NCBI RefSeq assembly: GCF_018131225.1
Contig: NZ_JAFCMM010000001.1
Coordinates: 2,232,001 to 2,296,000, forward strand
DNA: 64,000 nt
Source of the DNA: Bradyrhizobium sp. U87765 SZCCT0048
Lineage (GTDB): Bacteria; Pseudomonadota; Alphaproteobacteria; Rhizobiales; Xanthobacteraceae
Reading direction: 5' to 3'
This document shows positions 1-9,787 of the stretch, piece after piece (positions within the stretch are counted from its first letter, which is position 1; each line of letters starts with the position of its first letter). Under the pieces are notes generated by a model. That model ran no database searches and was not told the DNA's origin. It saw only the letters and a program-made list of their open reading frames with translations. The translations under genes were made by a program, and so were the position numbers.

Positions 1-2
1 AC

Positions 3-254
3 AATTCGTATTTCCACCGCATCAAGGACGCCACCGAGATCGCCATCCCCAAGCTCAACGAGATGGCCTACGAGCAGGTCGAAGTGTCGTCGGTGCCGTT
101 CCTGAACTTCGTCGCCAACAAGGGCCACAACGACGAAGCGGCGAACTACTCGTTCGTGCTGCGCGGCTATGTCCGCCACTGGCTGGGCAATGTCTGGAGC
201 GAGTTCGACCGTATCAAGCTGACCGACCTCGTCGGCACGCGCAAGCCGGACTAG
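3..254 (+). CDS. C-terminal fragment of an unrecognised protein
   Basis: The reading frame is open from the left edge of the window and ends in TAG at 252-254, so the N-terminus lies outside. About 83 residues are visible, rich in aromatic residues and with no membrane segment or motif I recognise. The codon use is like the neighbouring core genes, which supports real coding. It lies upstream of, and in the same direction as, the P-loop protein at 413, with 158 bases between them that hold two hairpins, so the two may not share a transcript. No function can be given from this fragment. Confidence 0.6.
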   Translation, partial: NSYFHRIKDATEIAIPKLNEMAYEQVEVSSVPFLNFVANKGHNDEAANYSFVLRGYVRHWLGNVWSEFDRIKLTDLVGTRKPD

Positions 255-258
255 CCGC

Positions 259-281
259 CCGCGGCGGCCGTCTCGCCGCGG
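259..281 (+). terminator. Possible terminator hairpin after the partial gene
   Basis: CCGCGGCG (259-266) pairs with CGCCGCGG (274-281) around a 7-base loop, starting 4 bases after the stop codon. There is no T-tract, so intrinsic termination is uncertain. A second hairpin lies at 364-385 (9-base arms, 4-base loop ggtt), just before the next gene. Confidence 0.35.
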
Positions 282-412
282 CCGCGCATGCGGCAGGCCT
301 TCATGCAGCGGGCCTTGCGCAGCACGGTTGCGGCTGCGATGGTCGGCGCTCGAAGGGCTTTTCACGTCCCGCGGTTGCGGGACGTCGTGACTGTATTTGA
401 TCCGCCGCACTG

Positions 413-1081
413 ATGAGCCGCACGCCCGTCTATATCGTCTGCTCGACCCGCCCGTTCGTCGGCAAGACGCTGCTGGCGCGCCTGCTGGCTGAATTTCTGC
501 TGCTCCAGCGCCGTGAGGTGGTGGCGTTCGACGTCAACGACAAGGAACCGTCGCTGGTCGACTTCCTGCCGACCATCACCGAGACGGCCGACGTGATGGA
601 CACCTTCGGCAAGATCCAGCTGATGGAACGGCTGATCGTCAACGACGACATCGGCAAGGTGCTCGATCTCGGCTTCCACGCTTACGACGAGTTCTTCAAG
701 ATGATCGAGGAGATCGGCTTCATCAAGGAAGCGAGCCGCCGCGGCGTCGATCCGATCCTGATGTTCGTCGCCGATTCCGACCGCCAGTCCGGCGCGTATT
801 TTGCTCGCCTGCGACGGACATTTCCGGACGCCGCCCTCGTGCCCGTGGACAACGAGCAGGTGCTGCATGGCGAGCCGCCTGCCTCCTATGACGGCCTCGC
901 GACCCTGCACATCCGTGCGCTGCCGCCGTTCCTCAAGACCTATATCGAGCGCCGCAACTTCTCGTTCACCGGCTTCCTGCGCCAGGACACGGACAGTTCC
1001 TCCGAGCTCAACCAGTGGATCCGGCGCAACTACATCGCATTTCGCGATATCGAGCTGCACCTCAACCGCTACCGGATGTGA
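413..1081 (+). CDS. Atypical P-loop (ParA/CobB-like) protein
   Basis: 222 residues starting at ATG 413; no strong Shine-Dalgarno is visible. The N-terminus reads as a beta strand followed by [13 protein letters not shown] (about residues 11-23), a Walker A-like loop ending in GKT but lacking the usual first glycine. It is followed by [13 protein letters not shown] (about 44-56), placed like the switch region of ParA/MinD and CobB/Mrp ATPases. The middle (about 115-150) has a strand-helix pattern with MFVADSD, as in Rossmann-type P-loop proteins. I infer a nucleotide-binding protein, but the substrate, partner and role are unknown. It could equally be an inactive relative of the ParA fold. Confidence 0.6.
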   Translation: MSRTPVYIVCSTRPFVGKTLLARLLAEFLLLQRREVVAFDVNDKEPSLVDFLPTITETADVMDTFGKIQLMERLIVNDDIGKVLDLGFHAYDEFFKMIEEIGFIKEASRRGVDPILMFVADSDRQSGAYFARLRRTFPDAALVPVDNEQVLHGEPPASYDGLATLHIRALPPFLKTYIERRNFSFTGFLRQDTDSSSELNQWIRRNYIAFRDIELHLNRYRM

Positions 1082-1107
1082 TCGATCCCAACGCGCGACG
1101 GAGACGA

Positions 1108-1566
1108 ATGATGACCGACCCGAACGCTTCCCATGACGGCGGCTGCCGCTGCGGACGACTTCGTTTCACGGTGAAAGGCGCGCCGCTGATCACGATGGCC
1201 TGCCATTGCACCGGTTGCCAGCGCATGACGGCCAGCGCGTTCTCGCTCAGCGCGCTCCACCCGAGCGCAGCCTTCACGGTCACATCGGGCGAACCGGTGA
1301 TTGGCGGCCTGCATGGCGCAACCCGTCATTTCTTCTGCGATTACTGCATGAGCTGGGTCTTCACCCGCCCCGAGGGCATGGAAGATTTCGTCAACGTGCG
1401 CGCAACGATGCTGGATGATGCCCGCGGGTATCGGCCGTTCATCGAAACCTATACCTGCGAGAAACTGCCCTGGGCGACCACGTCCGCGCTCCACAGCTTC
1501 GACAAGTTCCCGGAGATGGAGCAATTTCCGTCTCTGCTCGCTGAATATCGCGAACAGTCCCGATAG
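1108..1566 (+). CDS. GFA family zinc-binding protein
   Basis: 152 residues. The family is named after the glutathione-dependent formaldehyde-activating enzyme, but most members have no proven activity. The zinc cysteines are visible in the expected order: CRCG near the N-terminus, CHCTGCQ about 18 residues later, and FFCDYC about 40 residues after that. The third site reads CDYCMS, where the family usually has a glycine after the second Cys. I chose ATG 1108 because CGGAGACGA lies just upstream and because residues before it do not resemble the family; the frame itself is open further upstream into the previous gene. It converges on the Crp/Fnr gene. Confidence 0.75.
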   Translation: MMTDPNASHDGGCRCGRLRFTVKGAPLITMACHCTGCQRMTASAFSLSALHPSAAFTVTSGEPVIGGLHGATRHFFCDYCMSWVFTRPEGMEDFVNVRATMLDDARGYRPFIETYTCEKLPWATTSALHSFDKFPEMEQFPSLLAEYREQSR

Positions 1567-1599
1567 GCGACCGGTCCATCCTCGCCTGCGGCGCCCGCG

Positions 1600-2280
1600 C
1601 TACTCGCCGTAGCCGCGCAGGCCGTCGAGATCGAGAATGGTGATCCCGCCATATTCGAGCCGCAACAGCCCCTCCTTCTCCAGCACCTTGAGACTCTGGT
1701 TAGCGTTCTGGCGCGACATGCCGGACAGCGATCCGACTTCTTCCTGCGTGATCTCGAGATGGCGCGTCACGTCGGGGTACAGGATCGGATTGAACAGCGA
1801 GGCGATGCAACGGGCAAGGCGCGCGGTGGCGTCGAGCATGCGGTCGTATTCGAGCAGGCCGATAAACTGACCGAGACGCTCGTTGAGCTGGCCGACCAGG
1901 AAGCGGTTGAACGCGACGCTGTTCTCGAACAGCCACAGGAAGGTCGCGCGGTCCATCATCGCCAGACGCGTGTCGCGCAGCGCCACGAGATCATAGCGCC
2001 GCAGCTCGTCCTTGAGCATGGTGCCTTCGCCGATCCAGGCTCCCGCGGTGACACCGGTGAAGCCAATGGCCTTGCCCTCACGCGAGACGGTGCCCATCTT
2101 GACGAGGCCGGACACAACGCCCGTCCAGTAATCGAAGCGATCGCCGCGCAGGCAGATGAATTCGTTGGCCTTGTAAGATTTCTCAGTGATGCCGGCGCGA
2201 GCGCGCTCGAGCTCGGCTTCGCTCAGTGCGCGCGACCAGGCCGCGATCCGCTTGAGATAGTCCGCAGAAATCATGGTCAT
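1600..2280 (-). CDS. Crp/Fnr family transcriptional regulator
   Basis: 226 residues. An N-terminal cyclic-nucleotide-binding-like beta barrel (about 20-125) is followed by a long dimerisation helix and a C-terminal winged HTH (about 160-215), whose recognition region reads EEVGSLSGMSRQNANQSLK. There is no N-terminal Cys cluster, so it is not an oxygen-sensing Fnr with an Fe-S cluster; the ligand is unknown. The start at 2280 (MTMIS) is chosen because the upstream extension is low-complexity Ala/Arg/Gly. It is transcribed alone, and apt lies upstream on the same strand after 181 bases. Confidence 0.8.
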   Translation of the reverse strand: MTMISADYLKRIAAWSRALSEAELERARAGITEKSYKANEFICLRGDRFDYWTGVVSGLVKMGTVSREGKAIGFTGVTAGAWIGEGTMLKDELRRYDLVALRDTRLAMMDRATFLWLFENSVAFNRFLVGQLNERLGQFIGLLEYDRMLDATARLARCIASLFNPILYPDVTRHLEITQEEVGSLSGMSRQNANQSLKVLEKEGLLRLEYGGITILDLDGLRGYGE

Positions 2281-2461
2281 CGCCACCCGTCGCGCCGCAC
2301 CACGCCGGTCGGCGCGGATCACCGCGGCACCCTCGCCGGCCCATTTGGGCAGCTTAGCACACGACAGGCCTGCGGAAGCCATCCGGCCCCCGTCCGTGCC
2401 GGGAACGGCTGCGGCCAATTATCGCTCGACGCGGATCAGGCGGCCGGCATGCGCCAGCGGC

Positions 2462-2992
2462 TCAGTGGCCCTCGAAGGCCATCAGCGTGCGTACCGGCAC
2501 GTCCATGGCGCGGAGCTTGTCGGCGCCACCGAGCTCCGGCAGATCGACGATGAAGCAGGCCGCCACGACCTCGGCGCCGATCTGGCGCATCAGCTTCACG
2601 GCGCCCTCGGCGGTGCCGCCCGTGGCGATGAGATCATCGATCAGGATGACGCGCTCGCCGGGATGGATGGCATCGGCATGCACTTCCATCTCGTCGACGC
2701 CATATTCCAGCGAATAGGCGATGCGCACCGTGGTGTGCGGCAGCTTGCCCTTCTTGCGGATCGGCACGAACCCGGCGGACAGCTGGTGCGCCACCGCGCC
2801 ACCGATGATGAAGCCGCGCGCCTCGATGCCCGCGATCTTGTCGATCTTGGCGCCTGCCCAGGGCTGCACCAGCTCATCGACGGCGCGGCGGAACGAGCGC
2901 GCGTCGCCGAGCAGCGTGGTGATATCCCGGAACATCACACCCGGCTTGGGATAGTCCGGGATGGTGCGAACCACCGATTTCAAATCGCTCAT
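2462..2992 (-). CDS. apt: Adenine phosphoribosyltransferase
   Basis: 176 residues, the usual length for Apt. It converts adenine and PRPP to AMP and pyrophosphate (cytosolic purine salvage). The PRPP-binding loop is clear at [17 protein letters not shown] (about residues 125-141), and the N-terminal half has the family pattern [15 protein letters not shown] and [10 protein letters not shown]. The start ATG 2992 gives a canonical N-terminus. It lies 49 bases after the trpE(G) stop on the same strand, so read-through from the trp unit is possible, but no functional link is implied. Confidence 0.95.
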   Translation of the reverse strand: MSDLKSVVRTIPDYPKPGVMFRDITTLLGDARSFRRAVDELVQPWAGAKIDKIAGIEARGFIIGGAVAHQLSAGFVPIRKKGKLPHTTVRIAYSLEYGVDEMEVHADAIHPGERVILIDDLIATGGTAEGAVKLMRQIGAEVVAACFIVDLPELGGADKLRAMDVPVRTLMAFEGH

Positions 2993-3041
2993 GCGAATCC
3001 ATCGCCTCTCAGTTGATCCAGTGGTCCGCTCCCGGCCTGCG

Positions 3042-5201
3042 CTAACGCGCGGCGCCGAGCCGGAATGCGTTTTCCACGATGCGAAGTCCGACCTCGCCGC
3101 CCAGCGACATCAATGATTCCGGGTGGAACTGGACGCCGCCGACCGGCAGCGTCTTGTGCTCGATCGCCATCGCCACGCCGTCGTCGGTCGCAGCCGTTAC
3201 CTGCAGCACCTCCGGCATGCTGTCCCGCTCGACATAGAGCGAGTGGTAGCGCCCGACCACAACCTCGTTCGGCAGGTTGCGCATCAAGGTGCCGCCACGA
3301 ACCTGGATGCGCGAGGGACGGCCGTGCGCCGGCTGGGTGAGCTGGCCGAGCACGCCACCGAAATACTCGCCGATCGCCTGCACGCCGAGACAGACGCCGA
3401 ACACCGGCAGCTTCCTGCCAAGCGCGGCGTCGAGCGTCCGCGCGATCTTGAAGTCCTCCGGGCGGCCGGGGCCCGGCGACAGCACGAGGAGATCGTAGGC
3501 GTGACGCTCCAGCATCTCCAGGGCATGGGTGTGGCGCACGACGCTGACGGTCGCACCGACCTGACGGAAATAGTCCGCCAGCATGTGCACGAACGAATCC
3601 TCGTGGTCGACCAGCAGCACCTTCTTGCCAGAGCCAGCCGCGTCGGGCGCCGACGCCGACAGCGGCTTTGGCGCGTCGCCGCGCAGCGCCTGGAACAGCG
3701 CCGCGGCCTTGGTCTGGCATTCCTTCTCTTCGGCCACGGGATCGGAATCGAACAGCAGGGTCGCGCCGACGCGAACCTCGGCGATGCCGTCCTTCATGCG
3801 GATGGTGCGGATGGTGATGCCGGTGTTGATACCGCCGTCGAAACCGACACCGCCGATCGCGCCGGCGTACCAGCGGCGGGGCGAGCGCTCATTGTCTTCC
3901 ACGAACTGCATCGCCCACAGCTTCGGCGCGCCGGTCACGGTCACGGCCCAGGCGTGGGTGAGAAACGCATCGAGCGCATCGAAGCCCGGACGCAGGATGC
4001 CCTCGACATGGTCGACGGTGTGAAACAGCTTCGAATATGTCTCGATCTGCCGCCGCGCCAGCACCTTGATGGTGCCGGGCACACACACACGCGCCTTGTC
4101 GTTGCGATCGACGTCGGTGCACATGTTGAGCTCGAACTCGTCCTTCTCCGAGTTCAGGAGCTGGCGGATCTGCTCGGCATCGCCGATCGCATCGACACCG
4201 CGCGCGATAGTGCCCGAGATCGGACAGGTCTCGACACGCCGGCCGTCGGAGCGCACGAACATCTCCGGCGACGCCGCCACCAGGAACTCGCCATCGCCGA
4301 GATTCATCAGCGCGCCATAGGGCGACGGATTGATCTTGCACAGGCGCTGGAACACTTCCGCCGGCGAGCGCTCGCACGGCTCGCCGAAAAGCTGGCCCGG
4401 CACCGCCTCGAACAGATCGCCGCGGGCAAACGCCTCGCGCGCCTTCTGCACCGTGGCCTGGTAAACGCCGGGGGCGTGATCCGCAAAACCCTGGCGCGGC
4501 GTCTTGAGATACACGCTGTCCGGCGTCTCGCGATCGAGCCCGGCGGTGGCCTTGTCCTTCCAGGCGAAATCGTAGGTCAGCGTCACGCCGCGGCCGGTGG
4601 CGCGGTCGTACACCAGCAGCTCGTCGGGAATGTAGAGCACGATATCGCGCTGATCGGCTTCGCGCGCACGCTTCTGCTCGAGGTCTTCGATCTGAAACAC
4701 GAGATCATAGGCGAAAGCGCCGAACAGGCCATGCAGCGGATCGGCGGTCTCGCCCATCGCACCGACGATGGCGCGCACCAGCGACATGACGCTGGCGCGG
4801 CGGGTGCGCTGCTCCTCCTCGACTGGCGCTTCGCCGCGCAGGATGTGACCGGCGAGCCGCGTCGCGCTGCGCTCGGTGACCACCACGCAGGGTTCATTGA
4901 GCGTATCGGCGAGGAACCCGATCAGCACCTTGCCGCGCGCATTGAGCGCATGGAGCAGGAAGTTGAAGCCGGTGGTCTCGAGCCGCAGCGGTGGATCGGC
5001 AAAGCCGAGGTCGAAGCTCTCATAGCGGCCAGGCACGGTGGTGCCCGACGACAGCACGACACCGCGGCGGTGATCGAGCTTCTCGATCAGGCGGTCGAGC
5101 GCGGCGCCCCCGGTGAAGTGCGCGGCGACCCGCGTGACCTCGAGGCCGCCGGCGGTCCGGTAGGTGCTGTGGGCGGGAAGCGAGAAGATGGTTCTATTCA
5201 T
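3042..5201 (-). CDS. trpE(G): Fused anthranilate synthase TrpE(G)
   Basis: 719 residues combining both subunits of anthranilate synthase, which makes anthranilate from chorismate and glutamine, the first step of tryptophan synthesis. Residues 1 to about 510 are the chorismate-binding TrpE part (MCTDVDRND and [11 protein letters not shown] are visible). A short linker leads to the TrpG glutaminase from about 525, with [12 protein letters not shown], the nucleophile Cys in GVCLGVQ, and the catalytic HPES near the C-terminus. Single-chain TrpE(G) is known from rhizobia and their relatives. It is preceded by a leader peptide with tandem Trp codons and an attenuator hairpin, so expression is expected to respond to charged tRNA-Trp. 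Confidence 0.96.
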   Translation of the reverse strand: MNRTIFSLPAHSTYRTAGGLEVTRVAAHFTGGAALDRLIEKLDHRRGVVLSSGTTVPGRYESFDLGFADPPLRLETTGFNFLLHALNARGKVLIGFLADTLNEPCVVVTERSATRLAGHILRGEAPVEEEQRTRRASVMSLVRAIVGAMGETADPLHGLFGAFAYDLVFQIEDLEQKRAREADQRDIVLYIPDELLVYDRATGRGVTLTYDFAWKDKATAGLDRETPDSVYLKTPRQGFADHAPGVYQATVQKAREAFARGDLFEAVPGQLFGEPCERSPAEVFQRLCKINPSPYGALMNLGDGEFLVAASPEMFVRSDGRRVETCPISGTIARGVDAIGDAEQIRQLLNSEKDEFELNMCTDVDRNDKARVCVPGTIKVLARRQIETYSKLFHTVDHVEGILRPGFDALDAFLTHAWAVTVTGAPKLWAMQFVEDNERSPRRWYAGAIGGVGFDGGINTGITIRTIRMKDGIAEVRVGATLLFDSDPVAEEKECQTKAAALFQALRGDAPKPLSASAPDAAGSGKKVLLVDHEDSFVHMLADYFRQVGATVSVVRHTHALEMLERHAYDLLVLSPGPGRPEDFKIARTLDAALGRKLPVFGVCLGVQAIGEYFGGVLGQLTQPAHGRPSRIQVRGGTLMRNLPNEVVVGRYHSLYVERDSMPEVLQVTAATDDGVAMAIEHKTLPVGGVQFHPESLMSLGGEVGLRIVENAFRLGAAR

Positions 5202-5249
5202 GGGGTCCTCTCAGGGTCTTGGAAGGCGCGCCATGCAGAACACACGAAC

Positions 5250-5278
5250 AAAAGGCCGTCGCACTGCGATGACGGCCT
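5250..5278 (-). terminator. trp attenuator terminator
   Basis: On the minus strand GGCCGTC (5271-5277) pairs with GACGGCC (5254-5260) and is followed by TTTTG, making an intrinsic terminator. It lies between trpL and trpE(G), where an attenuator is expected. The structure can be read directly; regulation by ribosome stalling is inferred from the tandem Trp codons upstream. Confidence 0.8.
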
Positions 5279-5314
5279 GAACGATTGCGAAAACGGGGAA
5301 AAAAATCGCACCGG

Positions 5315-5331
5315 CCACCTTTAGAAGGTGG
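5315..5331 (-). promoter_or_regulatory. Leader hairpin overlapping the end of trpL
   Basis: CCACCTT (minus strand, 5331-5325) pairs with AAGGTGG (5321-5315) around a 3-base loop. The hairpin covers the trpL stop codon and begins directly after the two Trp codons (5338-5333). A ribosome stalled on those codons would mask its first arm, freeing the second arm for alternative pairing, as in classical attenuators. The alternative pairing partner was not worked out. Confidence 0.6.
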
Positions 5332-5368
5332 GCCACCAAAGACGGGATGGGCGAGCGACGGTGTTCAT
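5321..5368 (-). CDS. trpL: trp leader peptide TrpL
   Basis: A 15-residue open frame, MNTVARPSRLWWPTF, with two adjacent TGG codons at 5338-5333 and a TAA stop. It lies 119 bases upstream of trpE(G) and is followed by the leader hairpin and the terminator, the standard layout of a transcription attenuator. Leader peptides of this kind precede trpE(G) in Sinorhizobium and Bradyrhizobium; in Sinorhizobium meliloti the released leader RNA and the peptide have reported extra roles. Identification rests on position and the tandem Trp codons. Confidence 0.85.
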   Translation of the reverse strand: MNTVARPSRLWWPTF

Positions 5369-5483
5369 GGAGCGCAAAACACCACGCCACGGCGGGGGCG
5401 TCAAGGGGCGCGGGCGGCAGAATCCGCCCGTCAGGCGCCGTCACATCCAGGAAAGCCCCTTCCCCGCCCGGCCACCGCGTCGG

Positions 5484-5960
5484 TCATTCCTCCGCGACAG
5501 GCCGATCCTTGCGGAAAACGGTCAGGCGGAGCTCGCCGACCTGCTCCTCGATCGGCTGCCAGCCCAGCCGCTCATAGAAGGCGCGGCGGGGCGCCGCCGC
5601 GCAGAGATAGAGGCAAGGCTCGCCAAGGCGGAAGGCCGCCTCGGTCGCCGCGTCGACCAGCGCCCCACCGAGCCGCTGCGTACGGAATTGCGGCTCGACC
5701 CACACCGCGGCGACCCAGGGCGTATATTGCGGGCGCTCGTCGAGATCGGACGCGATCACCGAGGCCATGCCCATGAAGACATCGTCGCGATGCGCCACCA
5801 GCGCGAACGGGATCGCGGCCGCCCCCAGGTTTTCCTGCAGCCGGCCGACGATGTAGCCCCGCGCCACGCCATGGCGCTGCCACCATGCCGACCAGATGCG
5901 ATCCGCGACCGTATCGAAGAAGTCCGGCCGCTGGCGCAGATCCGAAATCGAATAGTGCAA
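5484..5960 (-). CDS. GNAT family N-acetyltransferase
   Basis: 158 residues with a GNAT fold: the central VAAVWVEPQFRTQRLGGALVDA (in part, about residues 84-104) matches motif A, where R/Q-x-x-G-x-G/A binds acetyl-CoA, and FYERLGWQP near residue 130 is the typical motif B. The substrate is unknown. The start is TTG 5960, supported by GGAGG 8 bases upstream; the first internal ATG would remove the N-terminal third. It follows the dienelactone hydrolase gene by 24 bases on the same strand and may be co-transcribed. Confidence 0.75.
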   Translation of the reverse strand: MHYSISDLRQRPDFFDTVADRIWSAWWQRHGVARGYIVGRLQENLGAAAIPFALVAHRDDVFMGMASVIASDLDERPQYTPWVAAVWVEPQFRTQRLGGALVDAATEAAFRLGEPCLYLCAAAPRRAFYERLGWQPIEEQVGELRLTVFRKDRPVAEE

Positions 5961-5984
5961 TCCAGCGGCCTCCGTCTGCCGGGC

Positions 5985-6659
5985 TTACCCGAGATGCTTG
6001 CTGAAGAACGCGACGGCGCGATCCCAGGCAAGCTCGGCGGCCTGCCGGTCATGCACGGCAGCGCGCTGCTCGTTTACGAACGCATGGTCGGCATCATAGC
6101 GGAAGAATTCGGCGGCCTTGCCCGCCGCCTTCAGGCCTTTCTCGAAGGCGTCGACCGCCTGGGGCGTGCACCAGTCGTCCTTGTTGGCGAAATGGCCCTG
6201 GAGCGGCACCTTGACATCGGACGGCTTGGCAGCCTGCTCAGGCGGAATGCCATAGAAGCACACGCCAGCGCTGAGTTCGGGAATGCGTGCCGCACCGATG
6301 ATGGTGACGGCGCCGCCCATGCAAAAACCGGTGAGACCGACCTTGGCGCCGTTGCGCTTGAGATACTGCACCGCGCCGCGCACCGTCTGTTCGGTGGCGT
6401 CGAGGAAATCCAGCGAGGTCATCTCCTTATTGGCGGCATCGGAGTCGTGATAGGGCACGACCACGCCGTCGTAGAGATCCGGCGCCAGCGCATCGAAGCC
6501 GGCCAGCGCGAAGCGATCGGTCAGGCCCTTGATGTTCTCGGACAGGCCCCACCACTCCTGGATGACGATCACGCCGGGCGCGTTGCCGCGCGAGGCGTTG
6601 GCGAGATAGCCCTTGGCCTCTTTGCCATCCGGACGCTTGAACGTGATGCTGGTTCCCAT
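5985..6659 (-). CDS. Dienelactone hydrolase family protein
   Basis: 224 residues, the usual length for this alpha/beta hydrolase family. The nucleophile Cys is in GFCMGGA (about residue 115), the acid Asp is near DDWCTP, and the catalytic His is in YDADHAFVNE near the C-terminus. Members hydrolyse dienelactone in chlorocatechol pathways, but many have other ester or lactone substrates and there is no catechol gene nearby, so the substrate is open. ATG 6659 is chosen because GGAGGAAG lies just upstream, although the frame is open further. Confidence 0.85.
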   Translation of the reverse strand: MGTSITFKRPDGKEAKGYLANASRGNAPGVIVIQEWWGLSENIKGLTDRFALAGFDALAPDLYDGVVVPYHDSDAANKEMTSLDFLDATEQTVRGAVQYLKRNGAKVGLTGFCMGGAVTIIGAARIPELSAGVCFYGIPPEQAAKPSDVKVPLQGHFANKDDWCTPQAVDAFEKGLKAAGKAAEFFRYDADHAFVNEQRAAVHDRQAAELAWDRAVAFFSKHLG

Positions 6660-6813
6660 GACTTCCTCCAGGGACTTGAACTTGAGCGGCACGTGAGGGC
6701 GTACCGCGGCGGGCGCAGCATGCCGCCGGCCGCAGCGCCACGCAATCGCCGAATGGCCGCACGCGGCGTGGACGTGCACGGCGCGCGGCGCAACGCAGCA
6801 CACAGCCACCATG

Positions 6814-6844
6814 AAAAAAGGGCTCCCCGAGGGGAGCCCTTTTC
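6814..6844. terminator. Bidirectional intrinsic terminator
   Basis: AGGGCTCCCC and GGGGAGCCCT pair around a 2-base loop, flanked by an A-run on the left and a T-run on the right, so it can terminate in both directions. It lies 24 bases after the fbcH stop and clearly ends the bc1 transcript. Confidence 0.9.
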
Positions 6845-6868
6845 GCGATCAATCAAGCGCCGAAGCGA

Positions 6869-8938
6869 TCAGTGGGCGTTGGCCCAGACCTTACGCTTGG
6901 TGAAGTACAGCATGAACGACAGCACGATCAGGAAGATGAAGACCTGCAGGCCGAGCTTCTTGCGGGCCTCGAGCTTCGGCTCGGCGGTCCACATCAGGAA
7001 CGCTGCGACGTCGGTCGCGTACTGCTGAACGGTCTGCGGCGAGCCGTCGTCGTAGGTCACCTGACCATCGCTGAGCGGCTTCGGCATGCCGAGCGCATGA
7101 CCCGGGAAGTACTTGTTGTAGTTCGAGCCGGCCGGCAGGGCGAAGCCCTTGGGCGCGTCCTCGTAGCCCTGCAGCAGGGCGGCAATGTAGTTCGGGCCCT
7201 TCTCCTGGAACTGCATCACCAGGTCGATCAGGAACTGCGGGAAGCCGCGCTCATAACCGCGCGCCTTGGCCATCAGCGACAGGTCAGGCGGCAGCGCCCC
7301 GCCATTGGCGGCGCGGGCTGCCTGGTCGTTCGGGAACGGTGCCGGGAAGTAGTCCGCCGGACGGCCGGGACGCTCGAACATCTCGCCCTGGTCGTTCGGA
7401 CCGTCCTTGATCTTGTACTCGGACGCAAGGCTCGCCGCCTGGGCTTCGGAATAGCCCGGGCCACCGGGATCCGCTATGTTGCGGAACGCGATGTAGTTCA
7501 GCGAATGGCAGTTTGAGCAGACTTCCTTGTAGACCTTGAGGCCGCGCTGCAGCTGCCCCTGATCGAACTTGCCGAGAGGACCGGCGAACGACCACTTGAT
7601 CGACGGCGGGGTCGGCTGGCTGTGGGCGTCCTCGGCACGCGATGTGCCGGAGGTGCCGGCCAGCAGCAGGCCCGCAAGACCGAACACCGCAAGCACCGAG
7701 GCGACCGTCTTCAACTTGCCCTTGCCGAGCACGTCATCGGCGATCGAGTTCGGCAGCGGACGTGCCGTCTCGACGCGGCTGAGGATCGGCAGCAGCACCA
7801 GGAAGTGGAAGAAGTAGTAAGCGGTGAAGATGCGGCCCGCGATCACATAGATGCCTTCCGGCGGCTGCGCGCCGAGCCAGCCCAGCACCAGGCAGACCAC
7901 CACGAAGATCCAGAAGAACTGCTTCGCCATCGGCCGATAGCGCGACGAGCGCGCCTTGGCGCCATCGAGCCAGGGCAGGAACGCCAGCACCAGGATGGCG
8001 CTGAACATCGCGACGACGCCGCCGAGCTTGCTCGGGATCGAGCGCAGGATGGCGTAGAACGGCAGGTAATACCATTCCGGCACGATGTGGGCCGGGGTCA
8101 CGCCCGGATTCGCGACGATGTAGTTGTCGGGATCGCCGAGGAAGTTCGGCGTGTAGAACAGGAACCAGGCGAAGAACAGCAGGAAGCAGCACATGCCGAA
8201 CGCGTCCTTGATGGTCGCATACGGCGTGAACGGCACGGTGTCCTTCTCGGTCTGCGGCTCAACGCCGGCCGGGTTGTTCTGGCCGACGACATGCAGCGCC
8301 CAGATGTGCAGCACGACCACGCCCGCGATCACGAACGGCAGCAGATAGTGCAGCGAGAAGAAGCGGTTCAGCGTCGGGTTGCCGACCGAATAGCCGCCCC
8401 ACAGCAGGGTGACGATGCTTTCGCCGACATAGGGGATGGCCGAGAACAGATTGGTGATGACGGTGGCGCCCCAGAAGCTCATCTGGCCCCACGGCAGCAC
8501 GTAGCCCATGAAGCCGGTGGCCATCATCAGCAGGTAGATGATGACGCCGAGGATCCAGAGGATCTCGCGCGGCTCCTTGTACGACCCGTAATAGAGACCA
8601 CGGAACATGTGCACGTACACGGCAATGAAGAACATCGACGCGCCGTTGGAGTGCAGGTAGCGCAGCAGCCAACCGTAATTGACGTCGCGCATGATGGCCT
8701 CGACCGACTTGAAGGCGAGGTCGGCATGCGGCGTGTAGTGCATCGCCAGGATGATCCCGGTGATGATCTGAATGCCCAGCATCATCGACAGGATGGCGCC
8801 GAACGTCCACCAGTAGTTGAGGTTGCGCGGCGTCGGATAGGAGACGAACGAGGAGTGGATCAGGCCGCCGATCGGCAGGCGCCGTTCGACCCACTTCAAG
8901 ACTGCGTTCTGCGGGTTGTAGCTGGAGGGTCCGCTCAT
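6869..8938 (-). CDS. fbcH: Cytochrome b/c1 polyprotein of the bc1 complex
   Basis: 689 residues encoding two subunits of the quinol:cytochrome c oxidoreductase as one precursor. Residues 1 to about 410 are cytochrome b: haem ligands His96, His110, His197 and His211 sit in the expected pairs, and the Qo motif PEWY is at 287-290. A hydrophobic segment at 411-428 ending GTSRAEDA acts as the signal sequence of cytochrome c1 with likely cleavage near 435. The c1 part has the haem motif CSNCH at 474-478 and a C-terminal anchor (about 660-680). In Bradyrhizobium the homologous fbcH product is cut by signal peptidase into the two proteins. Forms an operon with fbcF, 47 bases upstream. Confidence 0.97.
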   Translation of the reverse strand: MSGPSSYNPQNAVLKWVERRLPIGGLIHSSFVSYPTPRNLNYWWTFGAILSMMLGIQIITGIILAMHYTPHADLAFKSVEAIMRDVNYGWLLRYLHSNGASMFFIAVYVHMFRGLYYGSYKEPREILWILGVIIYLLMMATGFMGYVLPWGQMSFWGATVITNLFSAIPYVGESIVTLLWGGYSVGNPTLNRFFSLHYLLPFVIAGVVVLHIWALHVVGQNNPAGVEPQTEKDTVPFTPYATIKDAFGMCCFLLFFAWFLFYTPNFLGDPDNYIVANPGVTPAHIVPEWYYLPFYAILRSIPSKLGGVVAMFSAILVLAFLPWLDGAKARSSRYRPMAKQFFWIFVVVCLVLGWLGAQPPEGIYVIAGRIFTAYYFFHFLVLLPILSRVETARPLPNSIADDVLGKGKLKTVASVLAVFGLAGLLLAGTSGTSRAEDAHSQPTPPSIKWSFAGPLGKFDQGQLQRGLKVYKEVCSNCHSLNYIAFRNIADPGGPGYSEAQAASLASEYKIKDGPNDQGEMFERPGRPADYFPAPFPNDQAARAANGGALPPDLSLMAKARGYERGFPQFLIDLVMQFQEKGPNYIAALLQGYEDAPKGFALPAGSNYNKYFPGHALGMPKPLSDGQVTYDDGSPQTVQQYATDVAAFLMWTAEPKLEARKKLGLQVFIFLIVLSFMLYFTKRKVWANAH

Positions 8939-8985
8939 GGTGCGTTCCTGAGAAAGGTGATGCGAGGCGTCGGCAGCTTGAGGGC

Positions 8986-9513
8986 TCAGCCGATCTTGAT
9001 TTTGCTATCCGAAAGGAAGGCATACGGCGGCAGCGGCAGGTTCGCCGGCGCCGGTCCCTGGCGGATGCGGCCCGAGGAATCGTACTGCGAACCGTGGCAC
9101 GGACAGAAGAAGCCGTCGTAATTGCCTTCGTGCGCGATCGGGATGCAGCCGAGATGGGTGCAGATGCCGATCACGACCAGCCACTGCTCGTGGCCTTCCT
9201 TGACCCGCGCCTGGTCGGTCTGCGGATCCGGCAGGCTTGCAACCGGCACCGAGCGGGCCTCTTCGACCTGCTTCTTGGTGCGGTTCATGATGTAGATCGG
9301 CTTGCCGCGCCAGAACACCTTGATCGCCTGCCCTTCGGCGATCGGCGTCAGATCGACATCGATCGGCGCGCCGGCCGCGATGGTCGAGGCGTCCGGATTC
9401 ATCTGGGAGATGAGAGGCCAGGCCGTTGCAACGGCACCGACGGCCGCCACGGCTCCGGTTGCGACATAGAGAAAATCGCGGCGGGTCGGCTCCGCCGAAG
9501 TCGAGGTCGTCAC
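8986..9513 (-). CDS. fbcF: Rieske iron-sulfur protein of the bc1 complex
   Basis: 175 residues. The [2Fe-2S] ligand boxes CTHLGC and CPCHGS are both present in the C-terminal half, separated by the usual spacing. The N-terminus has a twin-arginine signal, [11 protein letters not shown], followed by a transmembrane anchor, as expected for Tat-exported Rieske proteins. The start is GTG 9513: the family N-terminus begins just here and the upstream extension is unrelated, with AGAAAGGG a short way upstream. First gene of the fbcFH operon; transcribed away from trmL, with 274 bases between the two. Confidence 0.95.
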   Translation of the reverse strand: MTTSTSAEPTRRDFLYVATGAVAAVGAVATAWPLISQMNPDASTIAAGAPIDVDLTPIAEGQAIKVFWRGKPIYIMNRTKKQVEEARSVPVASLPDPQTDQARVKEGHEQWLVVIGICTHLGCIPIAHEGNYDGFFCPCHGSQYDSSGRIRQGPAPANLPLPPYAFLSDSKIKIG

Positions 9514-9787
9514 GATCCCAAACCCTTTCTGGTCTGCAGCCGGCGGAACCGCCCCCGGGACGCATACAAGCGAGCGATCCGGGAGGTCGCCGGTCCGCGG
9601 GTCACCCCGCGGCAGCAGGACCACAGCCCCCCAAGCCGGCCATAGACCGGACGGAACATGCAATCCAGAATCGTTCTATTGGCACCCTTGCCGGGAGAGC
9701 GCAAGCCCGCTATCGGCAGACTCCCGTGCGATGCACGAAATCCCGATTTCTGTTGCGGTTCTGTCATCCGCCCGAGGCCACTTTCCG

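Noticed and set aside
3123..5324. Long open frame on the plus strand opposite trpE(G) (about 733 codons)
   Set aside because: It mirrors the codon pattern of a real, clearly identified gene; in high-GC DNA the complementary frame stays open by chance. The translation shows no domain.
7622..9121. Open frame of 499 codons opposite fbcH
   Set aside because: Antisense shadow of the bc1 polyprotein; composition is His/Arg/Asp/Ala-rich with no recognisable motif.
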